Assembly (NCBI GenBank): GCA_047833665.1
Contig: CP181261.1
Coordinates: 2,356,001 to 2,420,000, forward strand
Reading direction: 5' to 3'
DNA length: 64,000 bases
DNA from: Caproicibacter sp047833665
Lineage (GTDB): Bacteria > Bacillota > Clostridia > Oscillospirales > Acutalibacteraceae
Below are positions 44,612-53,736 of the stretch, piece after piece. The position numbers were made by a program, and so were the translations under genes. How positions within the stretch are numbered: position 1 is the stretch's first letter; each line of letters begins with the position of its first letter. The notes below the pieces were generated by a model. It searched no databases and had not been told where the DNA came from. It saw only the letters and a program-made list of their open reading frames with translations.

Positions 44612-45721
44612 GTGGATAAAAAAGATAGATTGTTTGCGGATAATGAAGATGACTTGAGAGTTTTACTCAAGCAATATTATGAACAAGCTAAAAAAGAACA
44701 GATGTTAGCGGAAAAATATCCACCAAATCCCCCAAATGATGTGTGCTATCATGCTTTGATGTCTGGAATTTTGATTGAAAATAGCTTTGGCCCAATGATT
44801 CATGACTATATACCTTTTTTTAACACTGAATATGAAAAAATATTTATTTGGACGCATTCAAAAAATGCTTATTCTGTGCTTATTTCTGAAGTGAAAACAG
44901 AAGTCAAGAATAAGAGATTTTGGAAAAATGTTGGGACAATATTATATCTAGCAATGTCTTACTTTGATGCATTTGAAGGAACAGATGAGGAGAGAATTAT
45001 AAACTATAATTGGATATACTATTTTGACCCAAATTTGTCGCTTGATGATATGGTTCTATATAACATTAATACTATGGATCAAAAATTCCTAATGAGTGGG
45101 ATTGTTAAAAAGGCAACCGAGATTGAAAACATGTCGCAAATAATTGAACTGTTATTAAGAGATGATGTTTGTTTTACCGCATTAAGTCAGATGGTATCTT
45201 CTTTTCAAAGCCATTATTGTTGCTTAATATGTGAGTTAGGTCTTTCACCAGTAATGATGCATAATTCTCATGAGCCGAGTATATGGGAACATGGGTATTT
45301 AATACCCAAGATGGAAACAGGAATAGTTCAGGCGTGTAAGTGTGTTGAAAGTATTCTGGGAGAACCTCCAAATCGTCATAAGCGAAGCAGATTGATAGAA
45401 CATAAAAAGAAATGGAAAGATTTATTAGGAATAGATGCAGACGATACTTATAAAAAGTCAAAGTCAAGGATGTCATATTTGGATTTTTATTATCATTTGT
45501 TTGATGAGTTAAGAAATCCTTCAGCACATAGTTATGGAAACATTCATTTTGATTTGGAAAGGAAAAAGACAATTGAGGCTCAATGTTTTGCTGCATTAAT
45601 TTTAAGAGAATATATTAATAAACACATTAAAAGCAATGAACAAGCATCTGGTATTCTAAATTTTAATAAAGGTTTATTAGAGAGAGTTTCGGAGAATATG
45701 AGTACAAAGTTGACAAAATAA
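44612..45721 (+). CDS. HEPN-like protein of unknown function, possible defence gene
   Basis: 369 residues from GTG 44612 (GGGGTG 6 bases upstream; the frame opens at 44603). Largely alpha-helical and cytoplasmic. Near residue 310 it has 'DELRNPSAHSYG', an R-x4-H motif characteristic of HEPN ribonucleases and abortive-infection proteins. The rest ('HALMSGILIENSFGPMIHDY' (in parts)) matches no family I know. It has its own AT-rich upstream region and lies between IS21 and IS3 remnants, near an HNH nuclease remnant, a setting typical of defence islands. Function inferred only from the motif. Confidence 0.6.
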   Translation: MDKKDRLFADNEDDLRVLLKQYYEQAKKEQMLAEKYPPNPPNDVCYHALMSGILIENSFGPMIHDYIPFFNTEYEKIFIWTHSKNAYSVLISEVKTEVKNKRFWKNVGTILYLAMSYFDAFEGTDEERIINYNWIYYFDPNLSLDDMVLYNINTMDQKFLMSGIVKKATEIENMSQIIELLLRDDVCFTALSQMVSSFQSHYCCLICELGLSPVMMHNSHEPSIWEHGYLIPKMETGIVQACKCVESILGEPPNRHKRSRLIEHKKKWKDLLGIDADDTYKKSKSRMSYLDFYYHLFDELRNPSAHSYGNIHFDLERKKTIEAQCFAALILREYINKHIKSNEQASGILNFNKGLLERVSENMSTKLTK

Positions 45722-45762
45722 ATAATCATTTGTTGTATCCGACATCTCTGTAGATTATAGAA

Positions 45763-46349
45763 AAGGCAATAGGGCAAGGAAATACTGCTCTTACAAAGGG
45801 GAAATTAGCCCTGAAGTACCAAATGTTATTCAGAGAAATTTCAGAGCTGACAAGCCAAATCAGAAGTGGCTGACTGATGTGACAGAGTTCTCAATTCCAG
45901 CAGGAAAAGTATATTTGTCTCCTATTATTGACTGCTATGATGGTATGCCGGTAGCATGGAACATTAGCTGTAAACCAGACGCACAATTGGTAAACCGTAT
46001 GCTGGATCGTGCAATTAGTGCACTTCCTCAAGATGCTCATCCGATTATTCATTCAGATCAAGGCTGTCACTACCGATGGCCGGGCTGGATAGATCGAACC
46101 CGTAAGGCAGGATTGATCAGATCAATGTCTCAAAAAGGGTGTTCACCGGACAATTCAGCCTGTGAAGGTTTTTTTGGAAGAATGAAGAATGAGATGTTCT
46201 ACGGCCGTTCTTGGCAAGGTATCACAGTAGAAGATTTTATGCAGCAAATTGAAGCTTATATGGTATGGTATCGGGATACGAGAGTCAAAATATTTCATGG
46301 AGATTTAAGTCCGGCAGCATATAGAATCAAAATGGGATTAGCCATATAG
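45763..46349 (+). pseudogene. IS3-family transposase, C-terminal remnant
   Basis: Continues the rve core from 'CSYKGEISPEVPNVI' through 'WLTDVTEF', 'IIHSDQGCHY' and 'CEGFFGRMKNEM' to the normal C-terminus (with the changes 'RVKIFHGDLSPAAYRIK'). Both Asp and the Glu remain, but the DNA-binding part is missing. Confidence 0.85.
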
Positions 46350-46371
46350 TCCAATAAAATGGTTGCAGGCC
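45763..46371 (+). mobile_element. IS3-family fragment, copy 3 (3' part only)
   Basis: The last ~600 bp of the IS3 element seen at 24446, including one end (ATATAGTCCAATAAAATGG, TGCAGGCCC). The 5' half is absent. Confidence 0.85.
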
Positions 46372-46569
46372 CCGACCTTTGCTTAATGCGTTGGATAGGT
46401 TATTCGACAATCTAGCGTTGATAATATTATCGATGTCTCAATAGCTTTGCTTTTCCTAGCAAAATCGCAAGTGTTTTATTTATTTGTCAATTAATATAGT
46501 TTATTTAAATTGATTATTATTATTTTATGCTATATGCTTAACGGAAAGCTATTATTTTTGTTAACTATA

Positions 46570-46583
46570 AAATGTCGACATTT
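46570..46583. promoter_or_regulatory. Putative operator palindrome
   Basis: AAATGTCGACATTT is a perfect 14-bp palindrome ending 11 bp before the -35 box of the TRAP operon. A candidate site for the GntR-fusion regulator encoded at 52102. Confidence 0.5.
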
Positions 46584-46594
46584 CATATAATATG

Positions 46595-46623
46595 TTGACT
46601 TTATTAATTTAAGTCTTTATAAT
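46595..46623 (+). promoter_or_regulatory. Sigma-A-type promoter of the TRAP operon
   Basis: TTGACT, 17 bases, TATAAT. Predicted transcript start about 46630, 50 bases ahead of the coding start. Confidence 0.75.
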
Positions 46624-46678
46624 CTAATTATCACGAAGTCTTGACCTACGTACTAATGATCAGAAAGGGGTAAAAAAG

Positions 46679-47722
46679 TTGAAAAAGTTCTTAGCGGCAC
46701 TTCTTAGTACTACCATTATTTTTAGCTTAGTTGCATGTAGCCAAGGGGCTTCCAACACCCAAACAAGTTCTCAAGACAGCAGTTCTGTTTCCGAAAATTC
46801 AGATGTTGCCTCCGAAGATGTAAAAACGACATGGCTCAAAGCTTCTCACGTGTTCGCCGAGGGCCACCCAGTGTATGAAGCATTTAATGAGTCGGCTGAA
46901 TTGTTGTATGAAAAAACTAATGGTCGCTATGGTATCAAGGTCTATCCTAATGGCACATATGCTAATTACAACGACAGCATCACTGCTTGTCAAATGGGCG
47001 ATTTGGACATAGCCTGTTTGGACAGTGCCGCGGATTGGCTGGAAGATGCTGGTGTGCTGTTTGCTCCATACTGTTTCAAGGATTATGAACACTGGAAAAC
47101 TTTTAAAAATAGCGATTTATGTACGGAAATGAGAAAAGAAATTAGTGAAGCCGTTGGTGGTGTTGTGCAACTGAATATGTACAATTTTGGGTTCCGTAAC
47201 TTGACCGCTAATAAAGAAATTCGTACCTTAGATGATTTTGATGGTCTAACGCTGCGTTGTGTTAACTTTGCTCCTTACTCCACTCTTGCCGATGTATTTG
47301 ATGTTGCTATTACATCCATTCCTATCGAGGACCTTTATATGAGCTTGTCCACTGGTGTTGCGGATTGCGAGGAAAACCCACTTACACAGATTGTGACCAT
47401 GAAACTCTATGAAGTACAAAAGTATTTGATGATGACCCAGCATATGTTGGCGTGCTCTTCTACTATCATTAATGCGGATTTGTGGAATTCCTTGTCGCCA
47501 GAGGATCAGGAAATTTTCCAAGAGGTGTTTACTCGCCAGGGCAACCGCATCGACGAGTTGACAGAAAAAAACGAAGAGGCTTTGATGAAGGTATGTGAGG
47601 ATAATGGAATGACCATTATTAAGGATATTGATACAACTCCATTCCGTGAAAATGCGGCAAAAGTTGTAGAAAGTTATCCTGCTTGGCAGGATTGGTATGA
47701 TCAGATTCAGGCCATGGCGTAA
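46679..47722 (+). CDS. TRAP transporter substrate-binding lipoprotein, DctP family
   Basis: 347 residues with a TTG start (AAAGGGG 8-9 bases upstream). Signal peptide with lipobox 'SLVAC' (Cys near 20), then a Ser/Asn linker. The DctP fold is visible in 'YGIKVYPNGTYANYNDSI' (in parts) and 'FGFRNLTANKEIRTLDDFDG' (in parts), including the Arg that usually pairs with a substrate carboxylate ('LTLRCVNFAPY'). It captures an organic acid, probably a sugar acid given the kinase and aldolase downstream. First gene of a dctP-dctQ-dctM operon; a hairpin separates it from dctQ. Confidence 0.9.
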   Translation: MKKFLAALLSTTIIFSLVACSQGASNTQTSSQDSSSVSENSDVASEDVKTTWLKASHVFAEGHPVYEAFNESAELLYEKTNGRYGIKVYPNGTYANYNDSITACQMGDLDIACLDSAADWLEDAGVLFAPYCFKDYEHWKTFKNSDLCTEMRKEISEAVGGVVQLNMYNFGFRNLTANKEIRTLDDFDGLTLRCVNFAPYSTLADVFDVAITSIPIEDLYMSLSTGVADCEENPLTQIVTMKLYEVQKYLMMTQHMLACSSTIINADLWNSLSPEDQEIFQEVFTRQGNRIDELTEKNEEALMKVCEDNGMTIIKDIDTTPFRENAAKVVESYPAWQDWYDQIQAMA

Positions 47723-47739
47723 ATCGTACATAATGAAGT

Positions 47740-47798
47740 AAAATAAGGGCCTGCAACGTTTCTATATGATTGTGAATGACTTGTAGGCCTTTATTTTA
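47740..47798 (+). terminator. Attenuating hairpin between dctP and dctQ
   Basis: AAAATAAGGGCCTGCAA and TTGTAGGCCTTTATTTT pair with G-T tolerance around a 25-base loop, followed by ATATCG. Would let more binding protein than permease be made. Confidence 0.6.
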
Positions 47799-47825
47799 TA
47801 TCGTGTGCAATAGAAGGAGTCTTTC

Positions 47826-48338
47826 ATGAAACGAATCTATAATGTCCTTTTCGCTTTCAACTCCATTCTTCAAAAAGCAGAGAAGTTTTTGGGTTGTATT
47901 GCACTTGCATTCCTGTTTTTAGTCATGGTCGTCAATGCGGCCCTCCGATATTTTTTTAACAACGGTCTCGACTGGTCCGATGAATTGAATGGCTTTTTAT
48001 TTGTTTGGTTTGGCTTCTTAGCTGCTGCATATGCGATGAGCAACCAATCTCATTTAAAGATTACTGCTTTGACCGATCTGTTTCCTAAGGTTGTACAGTT
48101 TGGAATGCGAGTGGTCATGAATATAATCATGATCTTTATATTTATCATCTATATGCCAGCGCTTGATAGCTTGTTGAGAACGTTGCCAATTTCTAATGTG
48201 ATGCGTTTTCCTCTTAAATATGTCTATATTATTTTGCCTATTTCCTTCATTTTGATGTGTTATCATATTGCTTTCAATATGATTCAGGATACTCGTCAAT
48301 TTTTGAGTGAGCGCAAAAAAAAGGAGAGTAATTCATGA
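47826..48338 (+). CDS. TRAP transporter small permease, DctQ family
   Basis: 170 residues with four hydrophobic helices (about 22-42, 58-75, 97-118, 133-152). 'AALRYFFNNGLDWSDELNGF' (in parts) is the signature of DctQ proteins. It supports the large permease DctM, whose start overlaps its stop by 4 bases. GAAGGAG lies before the ATG. Confidence 0.9.
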   Translation: MKRIYNVLFAFNSILQKAEKFLGCIALAFLFLVMVVNAALRYFFNNGLDWSDELNGFLFVWFGFLAAAYAMSNQSHLKITALTDLFPKVVQFGMRVVMNIIMIFIFIIYMPALDSLLRTLPISNVMRFPLKYVYIILPISFILMCYHIAFNMIQDTRQFLSERKKKESNS

Positions 48339-49630
48339 GTCCCCTTACTTTGTTCTTAATTAGCTTTACCGTTTTATTTCTATTAGGGATGCCCATTGCA
48401 TCTGCCATGATTACGTCCTCTTTTGTGTATGCCATGTCTTGTGGGATCAGTCTTTCCGTTATGGGAACAAGGATGTTTACCGGACTGAACAATTTTGCGC
48501 TCATTGCTATTCCACTGTTTATCCTAACGGCAGAAGTGATGAATCGCACGTCGGTATCGGATCGCATCTTTGACTTTTGCCGAAATTTGGTAGGGTATAT
48601 CCCGGGTGGTATGGGCCATGTGAACATTACTACTTCCATTATTTTTGCGGGAATGTCAGGGTCTGCTGTAGCAGATGCTGGAGGCATTGGAAATTTAGCC
48701 TATCAGGCCATGGTGGATGAAGGGTATGACAAGGAATTTAGCGCCTGCACCACAATGGCTTCTTCTACTGTAGGACCTATCATCCCTCCCAGTATTCCTG
48801 CTGTCATTTATGCCATGGTGGCTAATGTTTCTGTGGGAAAATTATTGTTTGGTGGCGTAGTTCCCGGCTTTATTATGGGACTTTTTATGATTGTGTACGT
48901 ATATGTATGGTCCAAGCGCCACAATGCTCCCTGTTTGAAATGGGTTGGCTGGAGATATTACTTAGTACATATACTCCACTCGTTTCTCTCCTGTATTCTA
49001 CCTTTGCTTACTCCCGTAATTTTACTGGGTGGTATCTATCTTGGTGTTGTTACTACCACAGAGGCTGCGGCAATTGCTGTTCTTTACGCTTTGATTTTGG
49101 GCGTTATTGTCTATCGAACCATGAATTTAACAGACTTTATTGACAGTCTGAAAAGTGTGTTTGTTGCCAGTGGATCTGTCTTGTTAATTATTCCGGCTTC
49201 TAAGTGTTTCAGTTTTGTTCTCACCGCTGAAAATCTCCAAGATAGGCTGTATAACCTATTTTCTGGCTTTGCTGGGGACAGTAAATTTCTGGTAGCGGCA
49301 TGTATTACTATTTTATTTCTTATTTTGGGTTGTCTTAGCGACCCCAATGTGAACATAATGGTATTTGTTCCTATGCTACTCCCTTTGATTGAGCGATCCG
49401 GATTTGATCCGATTCATGTCGGTATTTGCATCATTATTATTGCCATGATCGGAAATATTACGCCTCCCGTAGGCGTGGTTTTGATGACCGTTTGCAGCCT
49501 CCAGAATTTGAGTATTGAACGTGTTAGCCGCAAATTGATTCCATGGTTTATCCTGCTGATGAGTGAGGTTGTTCTTTTGTGGCTTGTTCCAGGACTGGTC
49601 ACATGGCTGCCAAACCGCTTGATGGGATAA
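48335..49630 (+). CDS. TRAP transporter large permease, DctM family
   Basis: 431 residues, about 12 helices. Motifs: 'GMPIASAMITSS', 'IPLFILTAEVMNRT', 'GMSGSAVADAGGIG', 'PIIPPSIPAVIYA' and 'GNITPPVGVVLMTV', all typical of DctM/SiaM. Sodium-driven uptake of a carboxylate from the DctP protein. Translationally coupled to dctQ. The kinase gene follows 35 bases downstream. Confidence 0.92.
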   Translation: MSPLTLFLISFTVLFLLGMPIASAMITSSFVYAMSCGISLSVMGTRMFTGLNNFALIAIPLFILTAEVMNRTSVSDRIFDFCRNLVGYIPGGMGHVNITTSIIFAGMSGSAVADAGGIGNLAYQAMVDEGYDKEFSACTTMASSTVGPIIPPSIPAVIYAMVANVSVGKLLFGGVVPGFIMGLFMIVYVYVWSKRHNAPCLKWVGWRYYLVHILHSFLSCILPLLTPVILLGGIYLGVVTTTEAAAIAVLYALILGVIVYRTMNLTDFIDSLKSVFVASGSVLLIIPASKCFSFVLTAENLQDRLYNLFSGFAGDSKFLVAACITILFLILGCLSDPNVNIMVFVPMLLPLIERSGFDPIHVGICIIIIAMIGNITPPVGVVLMTVCSLQNLSIERVSRKLIPWFILLMSEVVLLWLVPGLVTWLPNRLMG

Positions 49631-49665
49631 ACAAACGAACCACTAAGCTTTTGGGGGAATGACCT

Positions 49666-51006
49666 ATCAATTTTATTGCAGTTGATATTGGCAGCACATT
49701 TATTAAAGCAGCCATCTATGACCTTTCATTTAATAAAGTGATCTTTACACATAAGTACCATACACCGCAAAAACTAGAAAACTCCGATCCACATTACTTT
49801 GAGATAAATGCCCAAAAAATCGTTGATATCATTCAGATGATCATTGAAAAATGTACAGAGATTACAACCAATATTGGCGGAATTTTGTTTTCTACTCAGC
49901 AACATGGTTGTGTTTTGCATCATCCTCAAAGGCTGGAAGATACGTATATTTCATGGCAGGACACTCGCTGTTTAAAACAAAATCCTAAAACTAATCAAAG
50001 TTACTTAGAAGATTTGCAAGACTTGTTGCCTCCAGAGGTCATGTTGCGCACAGGGGTTCCTGTCAAGCCCGCGCTTGCACTTTGCAACTTGTATACCCTG
50101 TTTCAAGAGGAGTCTTTATCCAAACAGGGGGACATTCAAGTATATACCTTAGGTTCTTATATTATTAAAGAACTTACTGGTAACAATATTTGCCATATTA
50201 CAAATGCTGCACCAATGGGATTTGTGGATCTCCATAAGCGTTGCTGGGATACCGATATTCTCACGAGAACTGGAATGGATTTTATTCAGCTGCCTGAGAT
50301 TACTACAGAGCTTGTATGCTGCGGCACTTACCAAAATCAGGGCATAACCATACCGGTGTATCCTGATTTTGGGGACGTTCAGACCAGTGTATACGGGATA
50401 GGCGCCAAATCAGGAGATATGATTATCAATATCGGAACCAGTGGGCAACTCATTATGATTCGAGACGATTATGAGCCAGGAGAGTACGAAATAAGACCAT
50501 ACTATGAGAATAATTATTGTTATGTTATTTCCCGAATGCCCGGCGGAAGAAATTTTGACGTGCAAATTGATTATTTACGCCAAGTGGGTCAAAAGATATT
50601 TGGAATTAATCTTGACAGAGAAGAAATCTGGAATCGTATACAAAACCGGTGCATGGTGTCTGATACCAACGGGCTGGAAGTAGATTGCAGCTTCTACGAA
50701 TTACCAGATCGATTGGCAGATGGTAAGATTATGCATATTAATCATGCGAATTTTACGCTTGAGAATGTCATTGCCGCAACCGCCATTGACTATGGCCGCC
50801 AATACCGACGATTTGCCGATATGATATGGAAGGGTAGGCCGTTTGATGGTACATTATATTTTTCAGGTGGTGCAGTGCTAAAGAATCCCTTTCTAAAAAA
50901 GGCAATTCAAGATGCAATGGGATGTTCTAAGGTTGCTAGTGCACCAAAAGATGAGGTATACAGTGGTTTGTTTCATTTGGCAAAGCGGTGTGTTTTGCAA
51001 AAATAA
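49666..51006 (+). CDS. FGGY-family carbohydrate kinase with no standard start codon
   Basis: 446 residues if read from ATC 49666. The N-terminal phosphate-binding motif 'IAVDIGSTFIKA' is complete only when the frame begins near 49666; the only in-frame upstream codons before a TGA are CCT and ATC, and the GTG at 49738 would cut the motif off. GGGGGA lies 7 bases before ATC. Other motifs: 'STQQHGCVLH', 'FGDVQTSVYGIGA' and 'INIGTSGQL', closest to sedoheptulokinase-like members. It should phosphorylate the imported sugar or sugar acid. Confidence 0.8.
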   Translation: MNFIAVDIGSTFIKAAIYDLSFNKVIFTHKYHTPQKLENSDPHYFEINAQKIVDIIQMIIEKCTEITTNIGGILFSTQQHGCVLHHPQRLEDTYISWQDTRCLKQNPKTNQSYLEDLQDLLPPEVMLRTGVPVKPALALCNLYTLFQEESLSKQGDIQVYTLGSYIIKELTGNNICHITNAAPMGFVDLHKRCWDTDILTRTGMDFIQLPEITTELVCCGTYQNQGITIPVYPDFGDVQTSVYGIGAKSGDMIINIGTSGQLIMIRDDYEPGEYEIRPYYENNYCYVISRMPGGRNFDVQIDYLRQVGQKIFGINLDREEIWNRIQNRCMVSDTNGLEVDCSFYELPDRLADGKIMHINHANFTLENVIAATAIDYGRQYRRFADMIWKGRPFDGTLYFSGGAVLKNPFLKKAIQDAMGCSKVASAPKDEVYSGLFHLAKRCVLQK

Positions 51007-51012
51007 AAGAGG

Positions 51013-51774
51013 GTGACTAATATCAAAGAAAAAATACACAATGGAGAAACTGTGTTGGGAATGTTTCTGTCCGAAATTGCTGCACCTAATCTGATTAGAG
51101 TAATGCAAGCTAGTTCCATTGATTTTGTAATAGTTGATTGTGAACATGGATACTTTGATTATTCTCAGATTGCGGCCATCGCTGCAGTGGCAAATGGAAT
51201 CGGATTTCCTATTATCGTAAGAATTCCGCAGATTTCTCGGGAACATGTGCAAAAATATCTGGATGCAGGTGTTGATGGATTATTGGTACCAATGCTGGAA
51301 ACACCGGAACAAGCTAAAATGTTAGTTAAGCTGGCCAAGTATGCGCCAGTAGGATGCCGGGGTATTTCAACAATGCGTCCACACAGTAATTATGCTCCTG
51401 GTGACCTAAAAATCTATACGCAGAGAGCCAATGAGCGTATCATGCTATTTGCTCAGATTGAAAGCCGGGCAGGAGTCGAAAACGCGCGAGAGATTGCAGC
51501 AGTGAAAGGGCTGGACGGTATTTTTATCGGTCCAAATGATTTGGCCTGTGATTTAGGGCACATGGGTGAATTTAATACAGAACAAATGGATCTGGCAATT
51601 AGTCGTATTTTGGCCGCTGCTCAGACTTATAAACTGCCGTGTGGAATAATTTCTTCAAATTCGACTTTTTTGCGCAAGTGGATTGAGAAAGGCATGACTA
51701 TGCTAAGTTGCGATAGTGAATTGGACCTTTTAAAAAAGGGAATTATGGAAATGAAACGTCGTGTTCTTGGGTAA
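51013..51774 (+). CDS. HpcH/HpaI-type class II aldolase
   Basis: 253 residues. Metal and catalytic motifs: 'IVDCEHGYFDY' (with the His), 'RIPQISREHVQKYLDAG' , 'IESRAGVENAREI' (metal Glu) and 'GIFIGPNDLACDLG' (metal Asp). The family cleaves 2-keto-3-deoxy sugar acids or related keto acids into pyruvate and an aldehyde (GarL, RhmA, HpaI). The start is uncertain: GTG 51013 is directly behind AGAGG without a spacer. It follows the kinase by 6 bases, in one operon with the TRAP transporter. Confidence 0.88.
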   Translation: MTNIKEKIHNGETVLGMFLSEIAAPNLIRVMQASSIDFVIVDCEHGYFDYSQIAAIAAVANGIGFPIIVRIPQISREHVQKYLDAGVDGLLVPMLETPEQAKMLVKLAKYAPVGCRGISTMRPHSNYAPGDLKIYTQRANERIMLFAQIESRAGVENAREIAAVKGLDGIFIGPNDLACDLGHMGEFNTEQMDLAISRILAAAQTYKLPCGIISSNSTFLRKWIEKGMTMLSCDSELDLLKKGIMEMKRRVLG

Positions 51775-51843
51775 CATGCGTATTGGCTTGTTATAGTTAA
51801 AGTTCAAAAGAAGATACTATCAAATATAAGGTACAATATTTAG

Positions 51844-51879
51844 AAAGGGCAGTTTCAGGTTTTGTTGAAACTGCCCTTT
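51844..51879 (+). terminator. Terminator at the end of the TRAP-kinase-aldolase operon
   Basis: A perfect 13-bp stem AAAGGGCAGTTTC / GAAACTGCCCTTT with a 10-base loop. The T-run that follows is weak. Confidence 0.7.
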
Positions 51880-52101
51880 CTGCATTGGTTTCAGTTTGAC
51901 TGATAGATGTGCGGAGAAATAGGATTGTTTCCTTTTGTAAAATATGTTATTTTAAATAAAATAGAATAGCTCATACTGCTGATGAATAACTGCTATTAAA
52001 TAATAAGCCATTATTTTGCTGTGTGATTTCTAGTGGGAGGTATGAGTCCGCTAATATTTTTCTATTTCTACCAAATGGGGTTTGGAAAGGATTAACATAG
52101 T
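51880..52101. other. Intergenic region upstream of the fusion regulator
   Basis: AT-rich, no gene. TGGAAAGG lies ahead of the fusion gene as ribosome site. No copy of the 14-bp palindrome found at 46570. Confidence 0.4.
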
Positions 52102-53727
52102 ATGGTGAAAAAAATTCAACGTGTGGCAATTTTGGGGTTAGGTGCTGTCGGTGCTAGCTATGCTCAACAAATTTGTAAATATGCACCCGATGTGATTTTG
52201 TACGGTGTAGTTCGAGATTTGGAAACGTACTGGGGGTCTCCTATTTTAATCAATGATGAACCGTTGCGAATTAATTACCGAACAGTCGGTTCCCTGAAGT
52301 CGGTTCCATTGGATTTAATTATTGTTTGCGTGAAATCTTACAGCTTAATGGAAGCTATCCAATCTATGAGAGAAATTGTTGGAGAAAATACCATTATCCT
52401 GTCCTTTGTCAGTGGGTTAACCAGTGAAAAAAATTTAATTGATGCTTTTGGGAAAAAACATGTTTTGTATTCCTGTGTGCTCAATGCGGACATAGACCGC
52501 AGTGGTCGTTATATAACCCTGAAAGATAGGGGAACTGTTTTTTTTGGAACTTTAGATGCCCATCAGGAACCGGAAGTACAGGCGGTAAAAGCCTTTTTTG
52601 AAAAGTGCCATATAAAACATGTAGTAACAGATCGTATCATCTATTATCAATGGATGCAAATGTTGTTTAACATTGGTTTTGGTCAGACAAGTACAGTTTA
52701 TCAACTCACATGTGGTGCATTCCGTAAAAATATAAAAGCAATGGAGGTTATGCACACTGCCCAACAAGAATTGATCATGTTGGCAAATGTATGTGGGGTT
52801 TCTATGTACGAATCGGATATTCGTAAAGCGCAAGATTACTTGGAAAATTATGATCTGGATAGTCGTGCTCCCATGCTACAGGACTATTGGATGAATCGGC
52901 AACTGGAAACAGATGTTCTTTGTGATTATGTATGTACTCTTGGAGAGGAAAAAGGACTCTCTATGCCAGCAAATCTCTGGTTGAAGAACCAACTCCATGC
53001 CATGGTACAAAAGCGGGCTGAAATACCTGTAGATGGCAAGGCGATAAAGGGGCTCAGTATTAGGCGGGGTTATCTGCCCACACCAGAAAAGATTGCAAAC
53101 CAGCTGCGTCTTGATATTATTAGAGGTAAATATGTTGCTGGAGAGAAAATATCAGAAAACGAACTTGCTCGAAAGTTTGATGCTAGCCGAAGTTCGGTTC
53201 GGTCTGCGCTACAGATTTTAGCAAATGAGGGACTCTTGCGCATGTTGCCCAATGGTCGCAGAGAAGTGGTTGAGTTTACTGTAAAGCAACTGAAGGATTT
53301 ATACGACACGCGCTGGTTGATAGAAAACCGAGCCCTAGAGGTGCTATTTGAAAAAGAGCAAACGGTATATCCAAAACTTGCTCAATCGTTGGGGGTAATT
53401 GAACAAAAATACAGGCATAAATCAACGGATACCGACTGGAATGATCTAGATGTTTTATTTCACAGAAATTTAGTACGTTCTGCTGACAATCTGTTTTTAG
53501 CTAATGCTTGGGAGAGCATTGCTCAGATTTGGTATGCTATGCTGATGCTCCAAAGTTCGACTAATAGCGGTACACATTACGCCACTGAATTTTTTGGAAA
53601 GCACCGTTATCTCTATAAATTGATTTTGACAGGGGACCGAGCAGCGTTCCCCGAATTAAAACGGCACATCGAAGAAGAAAAGGAATCAGCAGAGATGATT
53701 TTGCGCAGCATAAGTCAATTGGGATAG
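52102..53727 (+). CDS. Ketopantoate-reductase-like domain fused to a GntR/FCD regulator
   Basis: 541 residues in one frame. Residues 1-310 are ApbA/PanE-like: Rossmann motif 'ILGLGAVGASYA', 'IIVCVKSYSL' with the first Lys, and a helical C-domain. The second catalytic Lys expected in 'K..(L/V)N' appears replaced in 'WMQMLFNIGFGQTS', so activity may be lost. Residues about 326-395 are a GntR winged helix ('QLRLDIIRGKYVAGEKISEN' (in parts), 'SRSSVRSALQILANEGLL') and 395-541 a helical FCD-like domain. It probably senses a dinucleotide or keto acid and regulates the TRAP/kinase/aldolase genes upstream. The fusion is not a frame artefact: no stop or ribosome site lies at the joint. Confidence 0.85.
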   Translation: MVKKIQRVAILGLGAVGASYAQQICKYAPDVILYGVVRDLETYWGSPILINDEPLRINYRTVGSLKSVPLDLIIVCVKSYSLMEAIQSMREIVGENTIILSFVSGLTSEKNLIDAFGKKHVLYSCVLNADIDRSGRYITLKDRGTVFFGTLDAHQEPEVQAVKAFFEKCHIKHVVTDRIIYYQWMQMLFNIGFGQTSTVYQLTCGAFRKNIKAMEVMHTAQQELIMLANVCGVSMYESDIRKAQDYLENYDLDSRAPMLQDYWMNRQLETDVLCDYVCTLGEEKGLSMPANLWLKNQLHAMVQKRAEIPVDGKAIKGLSIRRGYLPTPEKIANQLRLDIIRGKYVAGEKISENELARKFDASRSSVRSALQILANEGLLRMLPNGRREVVEFTVKQLKDLYDTRWLIENRALEVLFEKEQTVYPKLAQSLGVIEQKYRHKSTDTDWNDLDVLFHRNLVRSADNLFLANAWESIAQIWYAMLMLQSSTNSGTHYATEFFGKHRYLYKLILTGDRAAFPELKRHIEEEKESAEMILRSISQLG

Positions 53728-53736
53728 GTGCAGATG

